Positions 44,757-53,270 of a DNA stretch of 64,000 nucleotides are shown piece by piece (the first letter of the stretch is position 1; every line of letters starts with the position of its first letter). This stretch comes from AM-1111 sp046302135 (lineage in GTDB: Bacteria > Bacteroidota > Bacteroidia > B-17B0 > Aurantibacillaceae): the NCBI GenBank assembly GCA_046302135.1, contig JBKCIQ010000094.1, forward strand, positions 1-64,000. The letters are read 5' to 3'. The position numbers and the translations under genes are program-made. Under the pieces are notes generated by a model. That model saw nothing but the letters and a program-made list of their open reading frames with translations. It did no database searches and was not told the DNA's origin.

Positions 44757-45998
44757 TCAATCATTAATTTTTGACACAATAGATTGGGATGCTACCCATG
44801 CAGTACTCCATGCAGCCTGAAAATTGAACCCACCCGTAATTCCATCAATATTAAGCACCTCGCCGGCAAAGAACAAATTTGAACAAAGTTTACTTTCCAT
44901 GGTTTCAAAGTTTATTTCATTAAGATTCACACCCCCGGAGGTTACAAATTCTTCTTTAAAGGTAGTTTTACCATTAATATCGTATGAATCACTATATAGT
45001 GAATTAATGAGCTTATTGATTGATTTTGCATTTTGTTCACTCCAATTTTTATGAGGATTAATCTCTGATTTATTGATCAGGTAAATCCATAGCCTTTCCG
45101 GAAGGTTATAAAAATTGGTGTTCTGGGGTGATGAAGTTTTTTTATTCAAAATTAAATTCCTGATTTCTGTTCTTACTTGTTCCTCGTTTTCTGCGTTTAC
45201 CCAGTTTACCGTTATTCCGGCTTGATAATTTACTTTCTGAAGATGCAGAGCAGCAAAGGCTGAAAGTTTTAAAACTGCCGGTCCGCTGAGCCCCCAATGT
45301 GTAATCAATACAGGTCCTGAATATTGAAAATTTGTCCCATTAATTCTCACTTTCGCATTTTTCACCGAAAGCCCCATCAATTCCGTTACCGGATTTTTCT
45401 TTATGTTGAATGTAAAAAGACTGGGTGCTAGTGGGGAAATGCTGTGTCCTGTGTTTTCAATGAATGAATATCCACTTGATTTAGCAAATCCACCCGAACA
45501 AATCAAAACGTAATCTGCGAAATAAATAGTTTCTTCACAAGTAATTTTAAATTGATTGTCTTCTTTTTTGATTGATTTTACATTACTATTAAGTTGAATT
45601 TTTACGTTTGAATTATTGCACTCGTTTAACAGGCAATCAATGATGGTTTGGGAATTATCTGTTTCCGGAAACATACGCCCATCTGGTTCGGCTTTAAGTA
45701 AAGCTCCTTTAGATTCGAACCATTCAACTGTATCCTTATTCGAGAATTTTCTGAAGACACGTTTGAGTTCTTTGGCTCCTCTCGGATAATTTTTCAGCAA
45801 ATCGCTGATTTGATTTGATACGTTGGTTACATTGCATCTTCCGCCTCCTGAAATTTTTACCTTAGATAAAATTTTGTTTGACTTTTCAAGAATAAAAATT
45901 TCAAATTCATTTGATTTTACAAACGAACTTAAGTTAGCAGCGGCAAAAAAACCGGCCGCGCCTCCACCAATTATTATTATTCTTTTATTTTTTTTCAA
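44757..45998 (-). CDS. HI0933/BaiN family NAD(P)/FAD-dependent flavoprotein
   Basis: A 413-residue flavoprotein. RIIIIGGGAAGFFAAANL at the N-terminus binds FAD, and KVKISGGGRCNVTNV near residues 46-60 is the HI0933-family signature. CSGGFAKSSGYSF lies mid-protein, and the C-terminal FAD contact is VLNIDGITGGFNFQAAW. The family includes BaiN-type oxidoreductases and proteins of unknown substrate; no physiological role is settled in Bacteroidota. The start codon is TTG at 45998; no ATG preserves the N-terminal FAD motif. It stands alone between the Cys-rich peptide and the divergent rhlE. Confidence 0.9.
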   Translation of the reverse strand: MKKNKRIIIIGGGAAGFFAAANLSSFVKSNEFEIFILEKSNKILSKVKISGGGRCNVTNVSNQISDLLKNYPRGAKELKRVFRKFSNKDTVEWFESKGALLKAEPDGRMFPETDNSQTIIDCLLNECNNSNVKIQLNSNVKSIKKEDNQFKITCEETIYFADYVLICSGGFAKSSGYSFIENTGHSISPLAPSLFTFNIKKNPVTELMGLSVKNAKVRINGTNFQYSGPVLITHWGLSGPAVLKLSAFAALHLQKVNYQAGITVNWVNAENEEQVRTEIRNLILNKKTSSPQNTNFYNLPERLWIYLINKSEINPHKNWSEQNAKSINKLINSLYSDSYDINGKTTFKEEFVTSGGVNLNEINFETMESKLCSNLFFAGEVLNIDGITGGFNFQAAWSTAWVASQSIVSKIND

Positions 45999-46098
45999 AT
46001 TGAAAATACCGATACAATTATAGCAATTACATCTTATTTGTTATGATACCTTAACTAATAATAATCTGACGCATGACTCACTTGTAAGGAAAATTACT

Positions 46099-46106
46099 TA
46101 TATTTG
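46099..46106 (+). promoter_or_regulatory. rhlE promoter -7 element
   Basis: TATATTTG is an exact -7 match. It would start an RNA near 46113 and leave a leader of about 134 nt before the rhlE ATG, much longer than usual in this window. Confidence 0.5.
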
Positions 46107-46112
46107 CATTTC

Positions 46113-46246
46113 CTTTTGAGTATTGTATCACAGTCTCTGAGTGTAATCCCCTTAGTACATTCATTTAGATTTACAATTTTTGGGATAATTAAAGGTTTTC
46201 TTACACTCAAATAACAGAACCCGATTAAAATTCAATCAACTATTAA
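46113..46246 (+). promoter_or_regulatory. Structured 5' leader of the rhlE-csp cold-shock pair
   Basis: TGAGTGTAA (46138-46146) and TTACACTCA (46201-46209) form a perfect 9-bp stem closing a 54-nt loop; inside it ATCCC and GGGAT can pair. Long structured leaders upstream of cold-shock genes act as RNA thermosensors in other bacteria, so temperature control is a reasonable inference. Confidence 0.5.
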
Positions 46247-47368
46247 ATGACATTTAATGATTTAAAATTGACAGAGCCATTATTAATGGCCCTAAAAAGT
46301 ATGGGATATGAAAATCCTACTCCAATTCAAGAACAAGCAATAACACCAATATTAAGCGGCAAAGACATATTTGGACATGCTCAAACCGGAACCGGTAAAA
46401 CTGCTGCATTTTCATTACCTATTCTTGATCAACTTCACAGAAAGCAACCAACTCGTTTTTTAAAAGCGCTAGTACTTGCACCAACTCGTGAATTAGCGAC
46501 ACAGATAAGTGAAAATATTCGAGCTTATACCAAACACATGAAGATCTCACACGCTACTATTTTTGGTGGGGTTTCTCAAAGTAGCCAGGAAAGGGCACTT
46601 TACAACGGTGTTGACATGGTAATAGCTACTCCCGGAAGGTTATTAGATCTGATGAACCAGGGCATTATTAAACTAGACAAGATTGAATATTTTGTTTTGG
46701 ATGAGGCAGATCGAATGCTCGACATGGGATTCATTAATGATATTAAAAAAATCATCGCCAAACTTCCTGTGAAGAGACAAACACTTTTCTTCTCTGCAAC
46801 AGCATCTCCCGGAATAATGAAGCTTGCAAATACCATATTAAAAAACCCGGTAAACATTTCTGTAACGCCTGTGTCTTCAACAACGCATTTGGTAGATCAG
46901 AATCTGTATTATGTTTCTAAGGAAGATAAGAAATTACTTTTGAACCATATTTTAAGTTCGGAAAGTGTTGAGAATGCTTTGGTATTTACACGAACAAAAA
47001 GAGGTGCGGACCGCGTAGCGAAAGAACTCAAGAGGAATGGTATTTCCTCTGAGTCAATTCATGGTAATAAATCGCAAGGTGCAAGAGAACGTGCGTTGAA
47101 AGGATTTAAAAGCAAGAAAATACGAGTATTGGTGGCCACTGATATTGCATCAAGAGGGATTGATGTAGAAAAACTTTCTCACGTTATTAATTACGAAATA
47201 CCCGAACAAGCGGAAACCTATGTGCATCGTATTGGTAGAACCGGAAGAGCAGGATCTAAGGGAGTTGCGCTTTCATTTTGTGCCAAAGACGAATTAAGGT
47301 ACATGAAAGACATCAGCAAACTGATTAAGAAAAATATACCGGTGGTGTCCTCACATCCATTTAAATAA
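46247..47368 (+). CDS. rhlE: DEAD-box ATP-dependent RNA helicase, RhlE-like
   Basis: A 373-residue RNA helicase with the full set of DEAD-box motifs: Q motif (GYENPTPIQEQAI), AQTGTGKT, PTRELA, TPGR, DEAD, SAT, then ATDIASRGIDV and HRIGRTGRAG. It unwinds RNA duplexes, in ribosome assembly or RNA decay. The protein stops soon after the second RecA lobe, without the long basic C-terminal tail of many RhlE proteins. It is followed by a cold-shock protein gene, a pairing that suggests induction on cooling. Its long structured leader supports regulated expression. Confidence 0.92.
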   Translation: MTFNDLKLTEPLLMALKSMGYENPTPIQEQAITPILSGKDIFGHAQTGTGKTAAFSLPILDQLHRKQPTRFLKALVLAPTRELATQISENIRAYTKHMKISHATIFGGVSQSSQERALYNGVDMVIATPGRLLDLMNQGIIKLDKIEYFVLDEADRMLDMGFINDIKKIIAKLPVKRQTLFFSATASPGIMKLANTILKNPVNISVTPVSSTTHLVDQNLYYVSKEDKKLLLNHILSSESVENALVFTRTKRGADRVAKELKRNGISSESIHGNKSQGARERALKGFKSKKIRVLVATDIASRGIDVEKLSHVINYEIPEQAETYVHRIGRTGRAGSKGVALSFCAKDELRYMKDISKLIKKNIPVVSSHPFK

Positions 47369-47424
47369 AAAACAAACAATAAATAACAACAAGCCTGTAA
47401 CAGCGGGCGCAATTAACAATCAAA

Positions 47425-47616
47425 ATGAAAAAAGGAACAGTTAAATTTTTCAATGAAACCAAAGGATTCGGTTTTATAAAGGCTGAAAATGGAGAAGAAA
47501 TTTTCGTACACGTAAGTGGATTAAAAGACGAAATTAGAGAAAACGATCAAGTTATTTTTGAAGTGGAACGAGGTAAAAAGGGAATGAATGCAGTAAATGT
47601 AAAGCTGGCGGATTAA
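47425..47616 (+). CDS. Cold-shock domain protein
   Basis: A 63-residue single-stranded nucleic-acid binding protein of the CspA family with RNP1 KGFGFIK and RNP2 IFVHVS. It melts RNA structure, in particular in the cold. It lies 56 nt after rhlE with a small hairpin (GCCTG/CGGGC) between, and no terminator, so it is likely co-transcribed. Confidence 0.95.
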   Translation: MKKGTVKFFNETKGFGFIKAENGEEIFVHVSGLKDEIRENDQVIFEVERGKKGMNAVNVKLAD

Positions 47617-47701
47617 TTGGTTTACAAATTTTAAAACTTGATTTATTGTCCTTTTATTAAGGTATTAGTTAAAGCATTATATTTACCTTAAAATAATATT
47701 T

Positions 47702-48802
47702 ATGGGACTATTTGATAAATTAAGAAATGAATTTGTAGACATCATCGAATGGCTGGATGACCAGCATGAAACCATTGTTTGGAGATTTCCCCGTTATCAG
47801 AATGAGATTAAAATGGGTGCAAAACTCGTTTGCAGAGAAGGGCAGCAGGCAGTTTTTATTAATGAAGGTAAAATTGCAGATATCTTCTCTCCGGGAACCC
47901 ATACTCTTACCACTCAAAACCTGCCAATTTTAGCCACACTAAAAGGCTGGAAATATGGATTCAATAGTCCTTTTAAGGCAGAAGTTTATTTTGTAAACAC
48001 CACACAATTTACTGATCAGAAATGGGGCACAAAAAACCCCATAACAGTTGAAGATGCAAGGTTTGGTTTTATTGAACTTCGCGCATTCGGAAATTATAAC
48101 TTCAGAGTTGTTGATGCCGGAAAATTTATTACAGAGATTGTGGGTACAGATGGTAACTTCACTATTGAAGAAATTAATGGTCAGCTAAGAACGAAAATTG
48201 CAACCAGTTTTGGGGTTGTATGCTCAAAGGAAAATATACCCATTGAAAAATTCTTAGGTAATTTCAGTGATCTTCAGCCTGTGTTTCAGGAAAAGTTAAA
48301 TGCAACTTTTGATGGATATGGATTGAAACTTACGGATTTTAATTTGGAAAATGTATCCATGCCTGAAGAACTTAAAAAAGAAATTTTCGAATACACCAGA
48401 TTGAATCGCATTGACGCCAACAAACTGGCGCAGCTCAAAACTGCCAAAAGTATTGAGATTGCCGCAGGAAATGAAGGTATAGGAGGTGCTGGTGTTGGAA
48501 TTGGTGTTGGTGTAGGAATGGGTAATATGATGGGTAACATGATGCAGAACATGAATTCTCAAATGGGCGGAGCAGGAATGCCCCCTCCCCTTTCTATGTA
48601 CTACGTAGCAGTAAATGGTCAGCAGAGCGGACCTTTTAACTTACAGCAATTACAACAAATGTCCCAAAGCGGTCAATTCGCCGCTCAGAGTCTAGTTTGG
48701 AAACAAGGTATGGCCGCATGGGTAGCCGCAGGCACAGTTCCGGAGTTGACAGCATTATTTTCACAAATGCCTCCACCACCACCGCCTCCTCCAATGCCTT
48801 AA
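47702..48802 (+). CDS. SPFH (band 7) protein with C-terminal GYF_2 domain
   Basis: A 366-residue protein. Residues about 20-250 form an SPFH domain of the YdjI/virion-core type (VWRFPRYQNEIKMGAKLVCR at the start, PILATLKGWKYGF). A glycine/methionine-rich linker follows (GVGMGNMMGNMMQNM). A GYF_2 domain at about 300-355 has YYVAVNGQQSGPFNLQQL and WKQGMAAWVAAG. It ends in a polyproline tail (PPPPPPPPMP). GYF domains usually bind proline-rich peptides, so the protein may self-associate through its own tail. In Bacillus subtilis, YdjI cooperates with zinc-ribbon membrane protein YdjG; the next gene here is of that type. The exact role is unknown. Confidence 0.85.
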   Translation: MGLFDKLRNEFVDIIEWLDDQHETIVWRFPRYQNEIKMGAKLVCREGQQAVFINEGKIADIFSPGTHTLTTQNLPILATLKGWKYGFNSPFKAEVYFVNTTQFTDQKWGTKNPITVEDARFGFIELRAFGNYNFRVVDAGKFITEIVGTDGNFTIEEINGQLRTKIATSFGVVCSKENIPIEKFLGNFSDLQPVFQEKLNATFDGYGLKLTDFNLENVSMPEELKKEIFEYTRLNRIDANKLAQLKTAKSIEIAAGNEGIGGAGVGIGVGVGMGNMMGNMMQNMNSQMGGAGMPPPLSMYYVAVNGQQSGPFNLQQLQQMSQSGQFAAQSLVWKQGMAAWVAAGTVPELTALFSQMPPPPPPPPMP

Positions 48803-48825
48803 AACCATTTTAAAATTTCAAACCA

Positions 48826-49938
48826 ATGTCTTCAACAGAAATTGAAGAAAACGCATCTGCAAATAAAATAAAATGTAAATCTTGCGGTGCATTTCTAACC
48901 TATCAGGCGGGAACAACATTATTGAAATGTGAGTATTGTTCAGCTGAAAATGAAATAAAAAATGAACCCGCTGAAGTTAAAGAACTTGACTTCAATGAAT
49001 ATCTTGCAAGTTTAACAGATGCACCCGAACAGGAAGAAGTTAATACAGTTAAATGCAGTGACTGCGGTGCAAATACTACTTTAAAACCAAATGTAACCTC
49101 AGATAATTGTCCTTATTGCGCAACACCTTTGATTCTAGAAAATGCTACCGCAAAACGTTTAATTTCTCCGAGTAATCTCTTACCTTTCAAAGTTGAACGC
49201 AAAGCTGCGAACGAACTTTTTTTAAAATGGGTTAAGGCATTGTGGTTTGCACCCAACGACTTAAAAAATTACGCGTCCAACACTCAAGAAAAACTAAACG
49301 GAATTTATATTCCTTTCTGGACCTATGACAGTAACACCTATACTGAATATTCAGGAAGCAGAGGAGATCATTATTACGTTACTGAATATTACACAGACAG
49401 CGAGGGTAACCAACAAAGCAGACAAGTTAGAAGAACGATGTGGACACATGTAAGTGGATGGGTCAATGATTCATTTGATGATGTTCTTGTTTGCGCAAGC
49501 AAATCCTTACCGGTTAAATTAATGAATGAATTGGAGCCTTGGGACTTGAATGCTTTGGAAAATTTCAACTCATCTTTTTTGAGTGGATTCAGGGCCGAAA
49601 GTTACCAGATAGATCTCGCCGGTGGTTGGGAAGTTGCAAAGGGAATGATGGATCCTAAAATTAGAAGCAGTATTTACTCCGATATTGGAGGTGATGAGCA
49701 AAGAATTTCGAGCATGAACGTACAGTACAACGACATTACCTTTAAACACATTCTGCTTCCGGTCTGGCTAAGTGCATACAGGTACAATGGAAAAATATTC
49801 AGGTTCATGATCAATGCGAGAACCGGAGAAGTACAGGGTGAAAGACCTTATTCGTTCTGGAAAATATTTTTACTTGTATTGGGAATAATTGCGGCAATAG
49901 CTGTTGTTTATATTATTTCAAAAGCGAGACATTCTTAG
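48826..49938 (+). CDS. Zinc-ribbon membrane protein, YdjG-like
   Basis: A 370-residue protein with two zinc ribbons near the N-terminus (KCKSCGAFLTYQ with KCEYCSAEN, and KCSDCGAN with CPYCATPL; residues about 14-105). A large soluble middle part has FWTYDSNTYTEYSGSRGDHY, and there is a single C-terminal membrane helix (WKIFLLVLGIIAAIAVVYII). This agrees with proteins that recruit SPFH proteins to membranes in the ydjFGHI system of Bacillus subtilis. It begins 23 nt after the SPFH gene and is surely in the same operon. A PspA-like partner is not in the window. Membrane-stress response is the best guess. Confidence 0.8.
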   Translation: MSSTEIEENASANKIKCKSCGAFLTYQAGTTLLKCEYCSAENEIKNEPAEVKELDFNEYLASLTDAPEQEEVNTVKCSDCGANTTLKPNVTSDNCPYCATPLILENATAKRLISPSNLLPFKVERKAANELFLKWVKALWFAPNDLKNYASNTQEKLNGIYIPFWTYDSNTYTEYSGSRGDHYYVTEYYTDSEGNQQSRQVRRTMWTHVSGWVNDSFDDVLVCASKSLPVKLMNELEPWDLNALENFNSSFLSGFRAESYQIDLAGGWEVAKGMMDPKIRSSIYSDIGGDEQRISSMNVQYNDITFKHILLPVWLSAYRYNGKIFRFMINARTGEVQGERPYSFWKIFLLVLGIIAAIAVVYIISKARHS

Positions 49939-50021
49939 AAAACAAGTCAAGCTTTTTTAATTCAATATTCAGATATTTTCACCCGCAACTGTTTCCGACT
50001 AAAATTCGAAATTTTTATAGT

Positions 50022-50357
50022 TTAATACAACAAACTTTTTTTGGAGGAATTTTTCCAACCTGCACGAGATTTAACTTCCGTAAAACAAATTTTTAGGTCC
50101 GCTCTTGAAGCCACTTTTTCAAAATAAATACTCTTATCTGCTCTAGACTTCACATTTTCAAAATACCAAACACCTGTATTTCCTGTTGCTCTTGAGGCAA
50201 CACTTTCCTTGTACACAATCAAATCAGCTCTTGACTCTACTGTTTCTACGTAAACTTTTATGTTAGCTCTGGAAGCAACGTCTTCGGTGTAAATTTTCTG
50301 AGAAAAAGCAAAACCGGTAGTTAGCAACATTGTTGTCAAGGTCAATAAATTTTTCAT
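50022..50357 (-). CDS. DUF6150-like repeat protein, secreted
   Basis: A 111-residue protein with a signal peptide (NLLTLTTMLLTTGFAFSQ). The mature part is five to six short repeats of about 17-20 residues with the pattern VxSRADxxIYxE: IYTEDVASRANIKVYVE, SRADLIVYKESV, SRADKSIYFEKV, SRADLKICFTEV. The repeats suggest stacked beta hairpins, like the DUF6150 family found in Bacteroidota and some metazoan-associated bacteria. No function is established. The minus-strand upstream region shows no exact -7 element. It converges with the zinc-ribbon gene. Confidence 0.75.
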   Translation of the reverse strand: MKNLLTLTTMLLTTGFAFSQKIYTEDVASRANIKVYVETVESRADLIVYKESVASRATGNTGVWYFENVKSRADKSIYFEKVASRADLKICFTEVKSRAGWKNSSKKSLLY

Positions 50358-50606
50358 TTTTTTTTAATATTAAATGTCTTCCTACTCTTATGGATTTTCG
50401 GATAACTCCCTGTTTTTTCCGCTTGAACGGAGTTGTTTTCATGTCTAAACTTTTTAACATCGATCTAGTTGTTCATCATATTTTGAAAAATAAAAAGTTT
50501 TTAAGCTTGTACAAAATTGCAAATGAACAACACGAATATATCAATTAATTCTAAAAAAATAAAAGTTGGGAAATTATTTAACGGTGATGCGATAATAAAT
50601 ACATTT

Positions 50607-51338
50607 TTATCGCCCGCCAAACGTCACTCCCGTATAATTTTGATAAAAATTACATGAGCCCTTAACACAAGATGCATAATTATAATTGAAGGGCAGATGA
50701 ATATTTTTGCATTGTTCGCTAACATTATTGCAATTAATTTTAATTGAATAAAACCTTGCCTCAGAATAAGGAACCTGATCACAGGGTTTTTTGTCGCCGT
50801 AATATTCAACAAAATTTAAAAATCGATTTGACAATGAACTCGGAGTATTGGTCTTAATTTTACCAAGGTAATATTCCTTGTTTATAGTTTTATCGATTAT
50901 CCAAGCTCCCCAATAAGTTCCGGATCTTTCTGTTTCCAAACGTGAAACTTTTATAGTATAAATATGTTGCTCAACCAACGGGACTGAAAGTCTGCAACTT
51001 TTTCCTGAACCCTCACCTCCAAAATCAACTGCATAAGAACCATCGCAACCCTTAACGGCATTTGTGGCATTCCATATAGAGAAAATCAGCAACCCTTTGG
51101 ATGTATTATGGTAATCTGTTTGTAAACCGATATAGCCGCCATCACTTAATTCATTAAATCCGAAAGTCAAGGCCCAGAAAGTTCCATTCGCTAATTTATA
51201 TGGTGAGATATCCTGTTCAATACTATTATACTCGGAAGGAGCAACTTTATAATGCAGGTACATATTTCCATCTTGATGTTGCTGAGCATTGACGCTGTAA
51301 AAATGTAATATTGGTATTAGAAATAAATAAAATTTCAT
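50607..51338 (-). CDS. Secreted protein, DUF3472-like
   Basis: A 243-residue exported protein; signal peptide MKFYLFLIPILHFYSVNAQ from the ATG at 51338 (a TTG at 51362 is an alternative start, less likely). The mature part has GYIGLQTDYHNTSKGLLIFSIW near residues 87-108 and GSYAVDFGGEGSGKSCR, which resemble DUF3472 proteins that carry a jelly-roll fold. Six cysteines are in the last 70 residues (CDQ, CNN, CKN, ASCVKGSCNF), probably disulfide-bonded. Its function is unknown. It follows clpS by 25 nt, but is unlikely to be functionally related. Confidence 0.7.
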   Translation of the reverse strand: MKFYLFLIPILHFYSVNAQQHQDGNMYLHYKVAPSEYNSIEQDISPYKLANGTFWALTFGFNELSDGGYIGLQTDYHNTSKGLLIFSIWNATNAVKGCDGSYAVDFGGEGSGKSCRLSVPLVEQHIYTIKVSRLETERSGTYWGAWIIDKTINKEYYLGKIKTNTPSSLSNRFLNFVEYYGDKKPCDQVPYSEARFYSIKINCNNVSEQCKNIHLPFNYNYASCVKGSCNFYQNYTGVTFGGR

Positions 51339-51363
51339 TAAAGAAAATAAAGATTTAATCAAT

Positions 51364-51654
51364 TTATTCTACAGCTGCACTTAAACCATGGTCAAGTAAT
51401 GCAGTACACATTGGCTCTAGCTTTGAGTAATCGCCTTCCTTAATTGAACACTTTCCGTTATAATGCACTATATACGCACATTGTTCTGCCTGAATTCGAT
51501 CGTGTTTACAAATCTTAACCAACGTATCTATAACAAATTCGAAAGTGTTTACATCATCATTATATAAAATAAGATGTCGGCTCGCTTCTTCCTCAACTAA
51601 TACATCTTCTTCGAACTGCTCTTCTTTTAAAGGCTTAGAAAAAAATTTATCCAT
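51364..51654 (-). CDS. clpS: ATP-dependent Clp protease adaptor ClpS
   Basis: A 96-residue adaptor that hands N-degron substrates to ClpA. The core LILYNDDVNTFEFVIDTLVKIC lies at residues 28-49, and QAEQCAYIVHYNGKCSI with the hallmark HxxGK-type region follows. An acidic N-terminal tail is present, as usual. It is 5 nt downstream of psd and part of the terC-psd-clpS group. Confidence 0.95.
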   Translation of the reverse strand: MDKFFSKPLKEEQFEEDVLVEEEASRHLILYNDDVNTFEFVIDTLVKICKHDRIQAEQCAYIVHYNGKCSIKEGDYSKLEPMCTALLDHGLSAAVE

Positions 51655-51659
51655 TTAAT

Positions 51660-52316
51660 TTAAATTTCAGCTATTGGTGTTATGCCTCCCTGAACTTTTT
51701 GATCTTTGTTTACTAATATTTTAGCTCCCGGAGGAAGAAAAATATCTACCCTACTTCCGAATTTAATAAATCCAAACTCTTCACTCTGACCGGCTTTATC
51801 TCCTTCTTTACAGTAAAAAACGATTCTTCTTGCCAAAGCTCCGGCTATTTGTCTGAATAGTACCGGAACTCTATTTTCTGTCTCCACAACAACGGTTGTA
51901 CGTTCATTTTCTGTAGATGATTTCGGATCCCATGCAAATAAATATTTACCTGGATGATATTTCACGAACTTCACGTTACCGGCAACTGGAAATCTGTTAA
52001 CATGCACGTTTACAGGAGACATAAAAATTGAAATCTGTAATCTCTTGTCATGAAAATATTCATTTTCGGTTGTTTCTTCAATAACAACAACTTTTCCGTC
52101 AGCAGGTGCAATTACTTTCGATTTATCCTTAACCCAATTCCTGGATGGACTTCGAAAAAACTGAAGTACAACAATAAATAAAAATCCACTTAGAACGTAA
52201 GCAAACCAATGTGCAATTTTTTGTTCCGGGAAAAAGAAATGAGCAATTGAAATAATTATGGCACTGAAAATTATTATTATAAAAATCGTTGCTTTTCCTT
52301 CTCTGTGAATAGTCAT
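51660..52316 (-). CDS. psd: Phosphatidylserine decarboxylase family protein
   Basis: A 218-residue inner-membrane enzyme that makes phosphatidylethanolamine from phosphatidylserine using a pyruvoyl group. Two N-terminal membrane helices end near residue 50. KVIAPADGKVVVIE (PADG) and VNVHVNRFPVAG are typical of the short Psd type. The self-cleavage site is GFIKFGSRVDIFLP, with cleavage expected between Gly and Ser. The short FGSR type differs from the LGST type of Escherichia coli. pssA is not nearby. Confidence 0.92.
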   Translation of the reverse strand: MTIHREGKATIFIIIIFSAIIISIAHFFFPEQKIAHWFAYVLSGFLFIVVLQFFRSPSRNWVKDKSKVIAPADGKVVVIEETTENEYFHDKRLQISIFMSPVNVHVNRFPVAGNVKFVKYHPGKYLFAWDPKSSTENERTTVVVETENRVPVLFRQIAGALARRIVFYCKEGDKAGQSEEFGFIKFGSRVDIFLPPGAKILVNKDQKVQGGITPIAEI

Positions 52317-52327
52317 TGTTTTTTATT

Positions 52328-53143
52328 TTATTCTCCGAAATTCCTTTCAACTTTTTTCTTACGTTCTCTCATATTGAGCACCTCGATAAAAAGTGCAAAG
52401 GCAAGAGCAAAGTAAACATAATTTTTATTAAGATGATATTGCTTTTCATGGGCTTTTTCTAGTGTAAGCCCCTTAACATCAATCATTGCGTTTAGTCCGT
52501 CTGTAATTGACTCAGCTACAAGCACTCCACCAATTACAATCAAAAACGCAAGTGCAAGCATTTTGATGGATGGATTTCTATTTATAAACTCACTCACAAC
52601 TGAAGAAAAGAAAATCATAAGTATCATCGAAATTATCACTGCACTAACCATTATTAAAATGTTTCCAGAAAGGCCAACTGCTGTCAATATTGAATCGAAA
52701 GAAAAAACAATGTCAATCAATACAATCTGAAAAACAATTGATGCAAAAGAAACTTTTTTTACTTTGGGTCCAAGCTCATTTTCGTTACCGTGAATTTTTT
52801 CTTTGATTTCTTTCCAGGTTTTATATAGTAGAAATATACCTCCTCCAAACAATATCAGCGCTCTACCCGATACCCCAAAATAAGGACCAATTGTAAATAA
52901 AGGGTCGACGGCATGAGCGATGGTTGAAATAGAAAAAAGCATTAGACACCTGATCACTAGTGCCAAAATCAAGCCTATTGTTCTACCCTTTTTCTGCTGT
53001 TTGTAAGGTAATTTATCAGCGGTTATAGATATAAAAATAATATTGTCTATTCCGAGAACAATTTCAAGAACTGATAAGGTAACTATACTGATTACACCTT
53101 TAAGGGTACAAAGCTCAATCCAATCATTGGTCCAAGAATGCAT
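52328..53143 (-). CDS. TerC family membrane protein
   Basis: A 271-residue integral membrane protein with about seven helices. LSVLEIVLGIDNIIFISI near residues 23-40 and VFSFDSILTAVGL near 145-157 are the paired TerC motifs with membrane aspartates. Members such as YceF, Alx and MeeF export manganese or assist exoenzyme metalation. The family name comes from tellurite resistance, which is not implied here. It is the first gene of terC-psd-clpS; -7 element TAAATTTG at 53168-53161 on the minus strand. Confidence 0.92.
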   Translation of the reverse strand: MHSWTNDWIELCTLKGVISIVTLSVLEIVLGIDNIIFISITADKLPYKQQKKGRTIGLILALVIRCLMLFSISTIAHAVDPLFTIGPYFGVSGRALILFGGGIFLLYKTWKEIKEKIHGNENELGPKVKKVSFASIVFQIVLIDIVFSFDSILTAVGLSGNILIMVSAVIISMILMIFFSSVVSEFINRNPSIKMLALAFLIVIGGVLVAESITDGLNAMIDVKGLTLEKAHEKQYHLNKNYVYFALAFALFIEVLNMRERKKKVERNFGE

Positions 53144-53160
53144 TTCTTTAATAAAAAAGA

Positions 53161-53168
53161 CAAATTTA
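53161..53168 (-). promoter_or_regulatory. -7 element of terC-psd-clpS
   Basis: Minus strand TAAATTTG, exact match, 17 nt before the terC ATG; no TTG at standard distance. Confidence 0.45.
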
Positions 53169-53270
53169 AAGCTTTTAACCTATCATTTCTTTACTAATTA
53201 TCAAAACTCCCTAGCTAATAAGTATTCTGTAAATATCTTTTTTAGCAAACCACGTTATTGATTTGTACAT

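Noticed and set aside
50330..50548. Plus-strand open frame of 72 codons
   Set aside because: It partly overlaps the DUF6150-like gene start in antisense, has no -7 element and no recognisable sequence.
35217..53143. A tellurite-resistance (ter) operon
   Set aside because: The TerB-like and TerC-like genes are 17 kb apart in separate operons with unrelated neighbours.
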